Position numbers and translations under genes: made by a program. From assembly GCA_038209365.1 (NCBI GenBank), contig JBBQXS010000048.1, forward strand, positions 1 to 33,892: a DNA stretch of 33,892 nucleotides, read 5' to 3'. How positions within the stretch are numbered: position 1 is the stretch's first letter; each line of letters opens with the position of its first letter. Of this stretch, positions 20,877-28,896 are shown one piece after another. The notes below the pieces were generated by a model. The model searched no databases. It had not been told where the DNA came from and saw only the letters and a list, made by a program, of their open reading frames with translations. The DNA comes from DASQHW01 sp038209365 (GTDB taxonomy: Bacteria; Actinomycetota; Acidimicrobiia; IMCC26256; PALSA-610).

Positions 20877-22256
20877 ATGAGCCAGTTCACCGCCGTCGTC
20901 ACGACCGGGATCTACTGCCGGGCGGGCTGCCCGGGTACGCCGCTACGCCGCAACACCCGGCCCTATGCGTACGCCGCCGCGGCCGAGGCCGCCGGGTTCC
21001 GGCCGTGCCTGCGATGCCGTCCCGACCGCGAGCCGGATCCCGGCTGGGTCGATGCGCCCGAGCTCGTATGCCGTGCCCTCCGCAGCATTGCCGATGGCGC
21101 GCTCGACGGCGCGACGGAGGACGATCTCGCGGCACGGCTCGGTGTCAGCGCCCGCCACTTGCGGCGGCTCTTCGATGCGCACGTGGGCGCGACACCTGCC
21201 GAGGTGGCGCGCTCGCGACGCGCGCACTTCGCACGCCGGTTGCTCGACGACACCGACCTGCCGGTCGCGCGGATCAGCGACGCGGCCGGGTTCAACAGCG
21301 TGCGCCAGATGAACCGCGTGATGAAAGACGTGTTCCATTTCACGCCGTTGGAGTTGCGCGCTCGCCGCCGGGCGCCCGACCGGTGCGTGACCGACGGCGG
21401 CTTGGAGCTGCGCGTGCCGTACCGCCCGCCTCTTGCCTGGGACGCGCTGCTCGCTTTCCTCGCCCCGCGCGCGATCCCGGGTGTCGAGGCAGTCGATCTC
21501 GTTGCGGGCGTGTACCGGCGTACGGTCGAACTGGCGGGCGCGCCCGGCGTGCTCGAGGTATGGAACGAACCCGCGCGGAACGCGCTCCGGCTCCGCGCCC
21601 ACCTCCCCGCGTTCGACGGTCTCGTGCACGTCGTCGGCGGGGTGCGCCGGCTCTTTGATCTCGACGCCGATCCGCAGGCGATCGACCCCGTGCTCGCGGA
21701 CGACGCCGTGCTGCGTCCCCTCGTGCGTGCCCGCCCCGGGCTCCGCGTGCCCGGCGCGCTCGACCCCTTCGAAGTCGGCGTCCGGGCAGTGCTCGGCCAG
21801 CAGGTCTCGGTCGCCGCCGCGACCCGGCTGGCGGGCCGCCTCGTCACCGCCCACGGGCGGCCCGTGCCCGGGATCGAGCCGCTCGGGCTGACGCACCTCT
21901 TCCCGGCGCCTCGTCGGCTGGCCCGCGCCGACCTCACCGCCGTGGGCCTGACCGGCGCCCGGGCGGGAGCCGTGACGGGATTCGCCGGTGCGATCGCGTC
22001 GGGCAGGGTCGATCTCGAGGTGGGCGCCGGGCTCGGACCGACCCTGGAGGCGCTCCGCGCGCTCCCGGGCTTCGGGGACTGGACCGCGCAGTACGTGGCG
22101 ATGCGGGGCTGCGGTGAACGCGATGCGTTCCCGGCCCGTGACCTCGGCCTCCGAAGAGCGCTCGGCGAAGACGTCGGTCAGCGGGCCGAGGCGTGGCGTC
22201 CCTGGCGGGCGTACGGCGCCATGCATCTCTGGTCCAACGGGTCGGCAAGGCAGTGA
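20877..22256 (+). CDS. alkA: AdaA - AlkA fusion: alkylation-response regulator and 3-methyladenine DNA glycosylase
   Basis: A 459-residue three-part protein. Residues 1-50 are the zinc-bound Ada methyl-acceptor domain (GIYCRAGCPG, RPCLRCRPD; cysteines 14, 18, 45, 48). An AraC-type helix-turn-helix pair follows at about 60-165 (LAARLGVSARHLRRLFDAHVGATP...ISDAAGFNSVRQMNRVMKDVF). Residues about 175-459 are AlkA: HhH motif LPGFGDWTAQYVAMR and catalytic aspartate in FPARDLGLRR. The protein senses phosphotriester methylation, activates repair genes and excises alkylated purines, as in M. tuberculosis AlkA. The N-terminus lacks the ~20 residues (CYRAV..RD.RFDG) that normally precede FTAVVTTGIYCR. 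No in-frame start upstream supplies them. Confidence 0.9.
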   Translation: MSQFTAVVTTGIYCRAGCPGTPLRRNTRPYAYAAAAEAAGFRPCLRCRPDREPDPGWVDAPELVCRALRSIADGALDGATEDDLAARLGVSARHLRRLFDAHVGATPAEVARSRRAHFARRLLDDTDLPVARISDAAGFNSVRQMNRVMKDVFHFTPLELRARRRAPDRCVTDGGLELRVPYRPPLAWDALLAFLAPRAIPGVEAVDLVAGVYRRTVELAGAPGVLEVWNEPARNALRLRAHLPAFDGLVHVVGGVRRLFDLDADPQAIDPVLADDAVLRPLVRARPGLRVPGALDPFEVGVRAVLGQQVSVAAATRLAGRLVTAHGRPVPGIEPLGLTHLFPAPRRLARADLTAVGLTGARAGAVTGFAGAIASGRVDLEVGAGLGPTLEALRALPGFGDWTAQYVAMRGCGERDAFPARDLGLRRALGEDVGQRAEAWRPWRAYGAMHLWSNGSARQ

Positions 22257-22532
22257 TTGGCCGAGTGGTGAACGTCCCGTGACAGCGCGTTTGGCCTGGT
22301 CAGAGCCAATATTCCAACTCGACAGCGGGGCGCGGATCCGTTACGCTCTGGGACCGGCTCCGGCCGGGCCCGTCCGCCGTTCTCCCCCCAGCACTTCCTC
22401 AGCCTCGGGGAACAACCTCCCCGGGCGCCGGCGTTTCCCAAGGGTGCTCGCCCTTCGAGGTCGTCCGGCCGATATTGATCGTACGAAGAGATCTCAACGC
22501 CAGATCCACCGCCCGCCGTTGAAAGTGAAGCA
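22257..22532. other. Intergenic region upstream of the sigma factor
   Basis: This 276-base gap holds no supported gene. It carries one good promoter match (22319-22347) and then about 185 bases of leader with pyrimidine-rich patches before the sigma-factor start. Confidence 0.6.
22319..22347 (+). promoter_or_regulatory. Candidate sigma70-type promoter of the sigma factor gene
   Basis: TCGACA (22319-22324), 17 bases, TACGCT (22342-22347): a -35/-10 pair with ideal spacing for a primary actinobacterial sigma factor, about 180 bases before the sigma-factor gene. Confidence 0.5.
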
Positions 22533-23486
22533 ATGCCCGCAAAGCACGTAAAACCCCGTCGCGAAGACCGCGACTACGAGGATCTCGTCCGCCTCTACCT
22601 GGAGGACGTCGGTCGTCACGACCTCCTCACCAAGGACGACGAGATCCGTCTCGCCCAAGCGATCGAAGCCGGCGTTGCCGCGCGCGCGCAGCTCGAGACC
22701 GCCAAGAAGCTCACGCCGACACAACGGCGCCAGCTTCGTCGGGCGATCCGCCAAGGTGAGGAGGGCCACCGCCAGTTCGTGAACTCGAACCTGCGGCTGG
22801 TCGTTTCAATCGCGAAGAAGTACCAGAGCTCGGGTCTCCCCCTCCTCGACATCGTCCAGGAAGGCAATCTCGGTCTCATCCACGCGGTCGACAAGTTCGA
22901 CTGGCGCAAGGGCTTCAAGTTCTCGACGTACGCCACGTGGTGGATCCGTCAGGCGATCCAACGCGGCATCGCGAACTCGGCCCGGGTGATCCGGCTTCCC
23001 GTCCACGCCGGCGACATGCTCACCGCGTTGCTCAAGCTGCGCGCGTCGCTCGAAGGGACGCTCGGTCGTACACCGACGCTGGCCGAGCTGGCGCGAGAGG
23101 CCGAGCTGCCGCTCGAGAAGGTCGTCGAGGTGCTGCGGTACGCAGTCGACACGGTCTCGCTCGACGAGCCGGTGCGCGACGACGGCGACGCCGAGCTCGG
23201 CGACTTCGTCGAGGATCGCAACGCGGTCGCGCCGTTCGATCACGCGGCCACGAGCCTGCTGCCGAACGAGGTGGCGAAGGTGCTCTCGGTGCTCGACGAG
23301 CGGGAGCGCACGATCTTGACGCTGCGCTTCGGTCTCGACGGTGGCGGCGAGCGCACGCTCGAGGAAGTGGCCGAGCACTTCGCCCTCACCCGCGAGCGGA
23401 TTCGCCAGATCGAGGCACGGGCCATGTCGAAGCTGCGACACCCGTCCGCCGACGTCGGCGCCCGCGAGCTCCTCGAAGCCGTCTGA
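22533..23486 (+). CDS. RNA polymerase sigma factor, RpoD family (primary or group 2)
   Basis: A 317-residue sigma70 factor. Region 1.2 (DLVRLYLEDVGRHDLLTKDDEIRLAQAIEAG, residues about 18-48), region 2 (NSNLRLVVSIAKKYQSSGLPLLDIVQEGNLGLIHAVDKFDWRKGFKFSTYATWWIRQAIQRGI), region 3 and region 4 (ERTILTLRFGLDGGGERTLEEVAEHFALTRERIRQIEARAMSKLRH) are all present. Region 1.1 is absent, which favours a group 2 (SigB/HrdA-like) paralogue, though many actinobacterial primary factors have only a poorly conserved N-terminus. The ribosome-binding site (GAAAGTGAAG) is weak. It is convergent with the following membrane-protein gene. Confidence 0.92.
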   Translation: MPAKHVKPRREDRDYEDLVRLYLEDVGRHDLLTKDDEIRLAQAIEAGVAARAQLETAKKLTPTQRRQLRRAIRQGEEGHRQFVNSNLRLVVSIAKKYQSSGLPLLDIVQEGNLGLIHAVDKFDWRKGFKFSTYATWWIRQAIQRGIANSARVIRLPVHAGDMLTALLKLRASLEGTLGRTPTLAELAREAELPLEKVVEVLRYAVDTVSLDEPVRDDGDAELGDFVEDRNAVAPFDHAATSLLPNEVAKVLSVLDERERTILTLRFGLDGGGERTLEEVAEHFALTRERIRQIEARAMSKLRHPSADVGARELLEAV

Positions 23487-23504
23487 CAAACCAGGGTTCT
23501 CGCG

Positions 23505-24005
23505 TTACGCGGGCATCGGCAGCGACTCACCGCGTCGTCGGTTCCCGTGGCGAGCGCGCACGAACGCGGCACCGACCACGGCGATCGCGATCGCGGCGAG
23601 CCCGCCGGCGGTGAGCAGCAAACGGTGACGGCTCTCGTGAATGCACGCGCCGGCGCCTCGACGCCAATCGACATAGGCGTTGGCGCGCTGCACCGCCGGC
23701 GTCGCGCGCATTGCGGCGTACTGCTCGCGGAACCGGGCCACTGCGGACGCGTCATTCGGGTCGGGTGCTCCCGGCGCCGGAAGTGCTGCGATGACGCGTT
23801 GGTCGGCGGCACTCGGTGGCGGGACCTCGTGGCCCCAGACGCTGACGATCGCGACGCATGTTCGCTCGGCGTCGCTTCCGGCACCGAAACCCGCGAACGA
23901 CGGCCAAAGCGCCAAGGAAACGAGGCAGCCGAGAGCAAACACGACCAGGAGGCGCGTATAGAAGCGGCGGTGCCCCCCATCGTGGTCCCGCACCGGATCG
24001 AACAC
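23505..24005 (-). CDS. Small membrane protein with extracytoplasmic domain
   Basis: A 166-residue protein with an N-terminal membrane anchor (RLLVVFALGCLVSLALW, about residues 18-34) and a C-terminal one (LLLTAGGLAAIAIAVVGAAFV, about 128-148), followed by a basic cytoplasmic tail. The ~90 residues between contain two cysteines (C50, C120) that could form a disulphide. No known family is recognised. GTG 24005 is the start. It is convergent with the sigma-factor gene (18 bases). Confidence 0.65.
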   Translation of the reverse strand: MFDPVRDHDGGHRRFYTRLLVVFALGCLVSLALWPSFAGFGAGSDAERTCVAIVSVWGHEVPPPSAADQRVIAALPAPGAPDPNDASAVARFREQYAAMRATPAVQRANAYVDWRRGAGACIHESRHRLLLTAGGLAAIAIAVVGAAFVRARHGNRRRGESLPMPA

Positions 24006-24041
24006 GTGCGTTCATCGGCCGGTTGGCCCGGGAGGCTGAAC

Positions 24042-24806
24042 TCAGGTTTCCGAGAGGTCGTCGAGGAGTCGGGCGAGGGCGGCGTCGGTCCCGGCCTGCG
24101 GGAGGGATGCGCCGCCGTCCACCACGACGGTCTGCCCGGTGACGTAACTGGCGCGATCGGACGCAAGGAACAGGATCACTTCCGCCACTTCACCGGCTTC
24201 GCCGATTCGTCGCAGTGGCAGCGCGTCGGCAATGGGTGCGAACGCCTCCGGGAACTCGTCCCACACCGAGGTGAGCGGCGTCCGCACGTGGCCGGGAGCG
24301 ACGCAGTTCACGCGTACGGTCGGCCCGTACTCGAGGGCGCCGCTCTTCGTGAGCGCGATCACTCCGGCCTTGGCGGCGGAGTACGCGGCTTCGTTGCGGG
24401 TCGGCATGATGCCCGACAGTGACGCATTGTTGACGATCGATCCCCCGCCCGCCTCGAGCATGAGCGGGACCGCGGCGCGCATGCCGTGGTAGGTACCGGT
24501 CAGGTTCACGTCGATGAGCCGGTGCCAAAGCTTGTCGTCGACGGTGTGCAACGGCCGCAAGTCTCCGGTCCCTGCATTGTTGACGAGCACGTCGAGGCGC
24601 CCGGCCGCGTCCGCGAACTCCTTGACGGCGCGTGTCACTGCGTCGCCGTCCCGCACGTCGACTTCGAACGTGTGCTCGCCCGATGCGCCGCCGCGATCGA
24701 TGACGCCGACGATTGCACCGTGCTCGGCGAACAGCCGCGCGGTCGCGGCGCCGATCCCCGACGCGCCCCCGGTGACGAGCGCGGCCTTACCTTCCAACTC
24801 GGCCAC
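24042..24806 (-). CDS. Short-chain dehydrogenase/reductase (SDR)
   Basis: A 254-residue classical SDR. It shows the NAD(P) motif TGGASGIG (residues 13-20), DVRDGDA, the NNAG motif (LVNNAGTG), catalytic serine in GGSIVNNASLSG, and the YSAAK Tyr-Lys pair, then 'VRVNCVAPGHVRTPLT' and 'VTGQTVVVDGGASL'. It oxidises or reduces an alcohol/ketone of unknown nature. Aspartate-containing 'GVIDRGG' after strand 2 suggests NAD(H) preference. The start is GTG 24806, 21 bases after the GAF-like gene on the same strand. Confidence 0.9.
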   Translation of the reverse strand: MAELEGKAALVTGGASGIGAATARLFAEHGAIVGVIDRGGASGEHTFEVDVRDGDAVTRAVKEFADAAGRLDVLVNNAGTGDLRPLHTVDDKLWHRLIDVNLTGTYHGMRAAVPLMLEAGGGSIVNNASLSGIMPTRNEAAYSAAKAGVIALTKSGALEYGPTVRVNCVAPGHVRTPLTSVWDEFPEAFAPIADALPLRRIGEAGEVAEVILFLASDRASYVTGQTVVVDGGASLPQAGTDAALARLLDDLSET

Positions 24807-24827
24807 AACCGGTGAAGCTACCGCCGC

Positions 24828-25547
24828 TCAGTAGAGCGCTGCGATTGCGCCGCGGGCGAACGAGTCGACGAGCGCGGCGTCGATCGGCTCGTACAGCTCC
24901 CCCGGCGGCGACACGGCCTCGAGCACGGCGACGAGGTCGTCGCGCCGCCACAACGGCACGGCGAGGACGGTGCGACCGCCGACCTCCTTGCGTACGGGCG
25001 CGCCGGTGCGCATCGCCTCGACGGCCGGCGCGCCGTCGTCGGTGACGGAACGCCCGGGGACGAGCTCGCGCTCCGCGGCGATCGGCACCTCACCCGAGGG
25101 CCCGACCAATCGAACGCGCGTGCATTCGGCCGGCACGACGTCGGCAAGCGCGGCCGCGATCCGCCCCGCGCTCTTGCCGACGCCTTCTCGCAGATCGAGC
25201 AACTCCCGGTCGCTCGCGAGCGCGCCGGAATACATGAGCTCGCCTGCGACCACGAGCGTGATGCGTCGCGAGTCGCCTCGCAGCGACGCGAGACGGCGGA
25301 GATGGCGGTCCTGTTCGATCGCGTACATCCCGAAGCCGCCCGCCAGCGTGATCGCGGAGATCTTCAGTACGCCGGAGGACGCGAACACTGCGAACAACGC
25401 CACGAAACCGCATACGAGGAGCACGGCCGCGATCTGCACACGACGGTGCGCGATCGCGCGGTCGGTCAACGGCTGGTCGGTCGGCAAACCGACCGAGCGC
25501 TCCTCTCGGGCAATCTCACGATCGAGTGTCGTGACGGTTGCCGGCAT
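24828..25547 (-). CDS. Two-TM membrane protein with GAF-like cytoplasmic domain
   Basis: A 239-residue protein. ATG 25547 was chosen because a strong CAGGAGGGGGG site precedes it. Two adjacent membrane segments (IAAVLLVCGFVALFAVFASSGV and ISAITLAGGFGMYAI, about residues 40-82) are followed by a helix and then a C-terminal domain. That domain's strands 'CTRVRLVGPSGEVPIAAER', 'GRSVTDDGAPAVEAMRTGAPVRKEVGGRTVLAVPLWRRDDLVAVLEAV' match the pattern of a GAF sensor domain. No output domain is present. It probably senses a small molecule or scaffolds a partner; this is inferred from the fold. It is followed by the SDR gene. Confidence 0.65.
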   Translation of the reverse strand: MPATVTTLDREIAREERSVGLPTDQPLTDRAIAHRRVQIAAVLLVCGFVALFAVFASSGVLKISAITLAGGFGMYAIEQDRHLRRLASLRGDSRRITLVVAGELMYSGALASDRELLDLREGVGKSAGRIAAALADVVPAECTRVRLVGPSGEVPIAAERELVPGRSVTDDGAPAVEAMRTGAPVRKEVGGRTVLAVPLWRRDDLVAVLEAVSPPGELYEPIDAALVDSFARGAIAALY

Positions 25548-25605
25548 GGCTCCCCCCTCCTGAGTGCCCCGGTCCGTTTCCCCACTACATCGAGCGATTG
25601 GCGCC

Positions 25606-26115
25606 TCAGACTTGAGCGGCGACTTCGAAGACGACACCGTGATCGCGACTCAGCCAGGCGATTCCGTTGTCGTTCGGGTAGCCACGCCCCTGGATATTGA
25701 GCATGCGCACATGCGCGGCGCCCGCCGGATACGGACCCCAGTGCCACGTGCCGCGGTGCAGGTGCACGCATGTGAGGCGCGGGAGCGCGAACGCCCGAAC
25801 CGCGTCGAAATGTTCAGGCTCGGAGAAGTCCGCGGCGGGGGGCGCCACGACCACGACCGCGTCGGTGTCCAGCGGCATGAGCGTCTGCGTATGGGTGTCG
25901 TGCCGGTTGAGCAGCCCACACCGGAGCCGCCCGTCACGCACCTCGATCTCGTCGAGCGAGTGGCCGATGTAGTTGACCCAGCCGTCGTGCAACAGGAACT
26001 CGAGATCGGCGGTCGGGTTGCCGTCGCCTTCGTCCGGCGGCAGCACGCCGTAGGGCGCGAACGATTCGATCGTCGGCTCTATCGGCTTCAGCTCGACGAT
26101 CCTCGGGTCACCCAT
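25606..26115 (-). CDS. Ureidoglycolate lyase-family protein (AllA-like)
   Basis: A 169-residue protein of the AllA/ureidoglycolate lyase beta-barrel family. It has 'FAPYGVLPPDEGDGNPTADLEFLLHDGWVNYIGHS', 'LLNRHDTHTQTLMPLDTDAVVVVAPP' (the H-x-x-T-x-Q-T/L-P-L motif), 'LHRGTWHWGPYP' and 'VRMLNIQGRGYPNDN'. AllA cleaves ureidoglycolate to urea and glyoxylate in purine and allantoin breakdown. ATG 26115 is preceded by CAGGAGGGG. It is divergent, 50 bases away, from an operon that contains a glyoxylate/hydroxypyruvate reductase-type enzyme, consistent with glyoxylate production. Confidence 0.75.
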   Translation of the reverse strand: MGDPRIVELKPIEPTIESFAPYGVLPPDEGDGNPTADLEFLLHDGWVNYIGHSLDEIEVRDGRLRCGLLNRHDTHTQTLMPLDTDAVVVVAPPAADFSEPEHFDAVRAFALPRLTCVHLHRGTWHWGPYPAGAAHVRMLNIQGRGYPNDNGIAWLSRDHGVVFEVAAQV

Positions 26116-26165
26116 CACCCCTCCTGGCGTACGCTTCGGCAAGGTTTACTACGGAGGTTCGTGAG

Positions 26166-26549
26166 ATGGACGTGCGGTCGATCGAGGACGTCGAGCCGGT
26201 GATCGAGCACAACGGCACGGTGCCGGTGTGGTGGCTGGTGAATCCCCGCGAGATGTTCGAGATCACCAAGGGCGGGCACCTCGAGCTGGTGAGCGAGTTC
26301 GAGGTTGCGGGCGGCGGTTTCGTGGACCCGCACAACCACCCGACGCACGAGTTCTATTACGTCACGGCCGGGCGCGGGATCATGACGATCGAGGGCGAAG
26401 ACCGCGAGATCAGCCAGGGCGATCTCGTGCACATCCCGCCGAACGCCGTGCACTCGCTCCGGCCGGTCAGCGACCATGCGCCGATCCACTGCTTCTGCTT
26501 CGCGGTCGGCGTCGACGGCGCAGGAGCGGTCAACTACACGGAACACTGA
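26166..26549 (+). CDS. Cupin-domain protein
   Basis: A 127-residue single-domain cupin. Motif 1 is 'VDPHNHPTHEFYYVTAGRGIMTIEG' with metal-binding histidines and a glutamate, and motif 2 is 'GDLVHIPPNAVHSLRP' with the last histidine. It is preceded by an ACGGAGG ribosome-binding site. It heads a five-gene plus-strand operon (gap of 9 bases to the next gene). Single cupins of this kind bind Fe, Mn or Zn and act as small dioxygenases, isomerases or binding proteins. A purine-catabolism role is conceivable from the neighbouring ureidoglycolate lyase, but unproved. Confidence 0.85.
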   Translation: MDVRSIEDVEPVIEHNGTVPVWWLVNPREMFEITKGGHLELVSEFEVAGGGFVDPHNHPTHEFYYVTAGRGIMTIEGEDREISQGDLVHIPPNAVHSLRPVSDHAPIHCFCFAVGVDGAGAVNYTEH

Positions 26550-26558
26550 GCCCGCACA

Positions 26559-27503
26559 ATGGGTCGGGTGTTGGTGACTCGCCGTCTTCCCGACGGCGGG
26601 ATCGACCCGCTCGCGGGTCACGAGGTCGTCGGACCGAAACCCGACGACACCCCTTACACGCACGAGGAGCTGTGCGCGCACGCGCGCTCGTGTGATGCAA
26701 TCGTCTGCCTGCTCACCGATCGCATCGACGCGGCGGTGATCGAAGCGGGCGCGAGCTCGTTGCGCGTGATCGCGAATGTCGCGGTCGGTTACGACAACGT
26801 CGACGTGCAGGCCGCGCACGAGCACGGCATCCCGGTGTGCAACACCCCCGGTGTACTCGACGAGACGACCGCCGATCTCGCGTTCTCACTGATCCTGGCG
26901 GCGTCGCGCCTCGCTACGGACGCCGAGCTCGACCTGCGATCCGGCCGCTGGCACGGATGGGGCATCACCCAGTACCTCGGTCGCGACGTACACGGCGCAA
27001 CGCTCGGTCTCGTCGGCTTCGGCCGCATCGCCCGCGCCGTCGCCCGCCGCGCCGAGGGGTTCGGCATGCGCGTGCTCCACCACGCCCGCCGTGAGACCAA
27101 CCACGAGGGCTACGTCGCCGATCTCGAAGCGCTGCTCGGCGACGCCGACATCGTGTCCGTCCACGTCCCCGGGGGCCCCGAGACACACCACCTGATCGAC
27201 GCCCGTCGGCTCGCGCTGATGAAGCCGACTGGAGTGCTCGTGAACACCGCCCGGGGAACGGTCGTCGACGAAGGCGCGCTCGCCGCGGCATTGCACGACG
27301 GGCGGTTGTTCGCGGCCGGGCTCGACGTCTACGAGCGGGAGCCCGAGGTCTCGCCCGAGCTGCTGCGCGCACCGCGAACGGTGTTGCTGCCGCACATCGG
27401 GTCGGCATCACAGGCCACACGTACGCGCATGGCGACGATGGCGACGTCGGCGGTCGCGACCGTGTTGGAGGGTGGCACGCCGCCGAATATCGTGAAGCCA
27501 TGA
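26559..27503 (+). CDS. D-2-hydroxyacid dehydrogenase (glyoxylate/hydroxypyruvate reductase type)
   Basis: A 314-residue NAD(P)-dependent D-2-hydroxyacid dehydrogenase. It has the substrate-domain signature 'VIANVAVGYDNVDVQAAHEHGIPVCNTPGVLDETTADLAFSLIL', the nucleotide-binding GLVGFGRIA (G-x-G-x-x-A variant), and catalytic residues in NTARGTVVDE (Arg), GLDVYEREP (Glu) and LLPHIGSAS (His). The sequence is closest to glyoxylate/hydroxypyruvate reductases by memory. It would reduce glyoxylate to glycolate or hydroxypyruvate to glycerate. The stop overlaps the next start by 4 bases (ATGA). Confidence 0.9.
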   Translation: MGRVLVTRRLPDGGIDPLAGHEVVGPKPDDTPYTHEELCAHARSCDAIVCLLTDRIDAAVIEAGASSLRVIANVAVGYDNVDVQAAHEHGIPVCNTPGVLDETTADLAFSLILAASRLATDAELDLRSGRWHGWGITQYLGRDVHGATLGLVGFGRIARAVARRAEGFGMRVLHHARRETNHEGYVADLEALLGDADIVSVHVPGGPETHHLIDARRLALMKPTGVLVNTARGTVVDEGALAAALHDGRLFAAGLDVYEREPEVSPELLRAPRTVLLPHIGSASQATRTRMATMATSAVATVLEGGTPPNIVKP

Positions 27504-27802
27504 CCAAGATCCCGATCGCGTGCACGCTCTCCGCGGGCGAGCAGGTGGATCGCGGCGGAGAATGGGCGCGGATGCTGACCCGTGCGACAGCCCGTACGCT
27601 GACCGACGCTCGCGCCGAGCTCACGTTCCCCCGCGATCCCGCGCTGGCCCGCGAGCTCGCCGACCTCGTCGCACGCGAAGTCGACTGCTGCGGGTTCTTC
27701 ACGTTCACGCTCACCGTGTCGCGCGATGCAATGGTGCTCGGTGTCAGCGCGCCCGACGAGGCCCACGACCTGGTGACAGCTTTCATGACCCCCGCGTCAT
27801 GA
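27500..27802 (+). CDS. Small CC-motif protein of unknown function
   Basis: A 100-residue soluble protein: 'IACTLSAGEQVDRGGEWARMLTRATARTLTDARAELTFPRDPALARELADLVAREVDCCGFFTFTLTV'. The 'LVAxExxCCxFFxF' segment, with a vicinal cysteine pair (about residues 63-64), recurs in small actinobacterial proteins that I associate with metal- or thiol-related operons. It is translationally coupled on both sides (ATGA overlaps at 27500 and 27799). Given MscR next to it, a thiol- or metal-binding role is likely, but this is inference. Confidence 0.7.
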   Translation: MTKIPIACTLSAGEQVDRGGEWARMLTRATARTLTDARAELTFPRDPALARELADLVAREVDCCGFFTFTLTVSRDAMVLGVSAPDEAHDLVTAFMTPAS

Positions 27803-28887
27803 GCGAGCAGGTGCGGGGCGTCGTCGCGAAGGGCGTCAAACAACCGGTTTCCGTCGAGACGATCATCGTTCCCGATCCGGGACCCGGCGAAGTCAAGGTG
27901 CGCGTGCAGGCGTGCGGCGTGTGCCACACCGACCTCCACTATCGCGAGGGTGGTATCGGCGCGGACTTCCCGTACCTGCTCGGCCACGAGGCCGCGGGCG
28001 AGGTCGAGGCCGTCGGTGCCGAGGTCACGAGCGTCGCCCCCGGCGACTTCGTGGTGTTGAACTGGCGGGCGGTGTGCGGCGAGTGCCGGGCGTGCCGGCG
28101 CGGCCGGCCGTGGTACTGCTTCAGCACGCACAACGCGCAGCAGAAGATGACGCTCGCGGACGGCACGGCGTTGTCGCCGGCGCTCGGCATCGGCGCGTTC
28201 GCGGAGAAGACGGTCGTGGCCGCGGGGCAGGCGACGCCGGTCGATGCCCGGGCCGACGCGGCCGCCGCCGGTCTCCTCGGTTGTGGGGTGATGGCCGGCT
28301 TCGGCGCGGCGACGTACACGGGCGGGATCGGCCGTGACGACACCGTTGCGGTGTTCGGCTGCGGCGGCGTGGGCGACGCCGCGATCGCCGCGGCCAGGCT
28401 CGCGGGCGCACGGACGATCATCGGTGTCGACCTCGACCCGCGCAAGCTCGAATGGGCGATCGACTTCGGCGCGACGCATACCGTCGACGCGTCGAAGGAA
28501 GACCCGGTCGACGCCGTGCGCGCGCTCACCGACGGCAACGGTGCCGACGTGTGCATCGAAGCCGTCGGCCGTCCCGAGGTGTTGAAGCAGGCGTTCTACG
28601 CTCGCGATCTCGCGGGCACGGTCGTGCAGGTCGGCGTGCCGACGCCCGACATGGCCCTGCCCGACATCCCGATGATCGACTTCTTCGGCCGGGGTGGCGC
28701 GCTGAAGCCGAGCTGGTACGGCGACTGCCTGCCGACCCGCGACTTCCCCACGTTGATCGCTCTCCACCTGCAGGGACGCTTCCCGCTCGACAAGTTCGTG
28801 TCCGAGAGGATCACGCTCGATGATGTCGAGGACGCGTTTCACAAGATGGAACGCGGCGAAGTGCTGCGGTCGGTCGTCGTTCTCTAG
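27799..28887 (+). CDS. mscR: S-(hydroxymethyl)mycothiol dehydrogenase / S-nitrosomycothiol reductase
   Basis: A 362-residue zinc alcohol dehydrogenase almost word-for-word like MscR. It has CGVCHTDLHYREGGIG and LLGHEAAGEV (catalytic zinc), CGECRACRRGRPWYC (structural zinc cysteines), 'ALGIGAFAEKTVV', 'GLLGCGVMAGFGAA', the NAD motif GCGGVGDAAIAAA, and the diagnostic 'IDFFGRGGALKPSWYGDCLPTRDFPTLI' and 'GEVLRSVVVL'. It oxidises the mycothiol adduct of formaldehyde to S-formylmycothiol and also reduces S-nitrosomycothiol. This implies the host makes mycothiol, a hallmark of Actinomycetota. ATG 27799 overlaps the previous stop. A nitrobindin-like gene follows 9 bases later. Confidence 0.93.
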   Translation: MSEQVRGVVAKGVKQPVSVETIIVPDPGPGEVKVRVQACGVCHTDLHYREGGIGADFPYLLGHEAAGEVEAVGAEVTSVAPGDFVVLNWRAVCGECRACRRGRPWYCFSTHNAQQKMTLADGTALSPALGIGAFAEKTVVAAGQATPVDARADAAAAGLLGCGVMAGFGAATYTGGIGRDDTVAVFGCGGVGDAAIAAARLAGARTIIGVDLDPRKLEWAIDFGATHTVDASKEDPVDAVRALTDGNGADVCIEAVGRPEVLKQAFYARDLAGTVVQVGVPTPDMALPDIPMIDFFGRGGALKPSWYGDCLPTRDFPTLIALHLQGRFPLDKFVSERITLDDVEDAFHKMERGEVLRSVVVL

Positions 28888-28896
28888 ATTGTCGGG

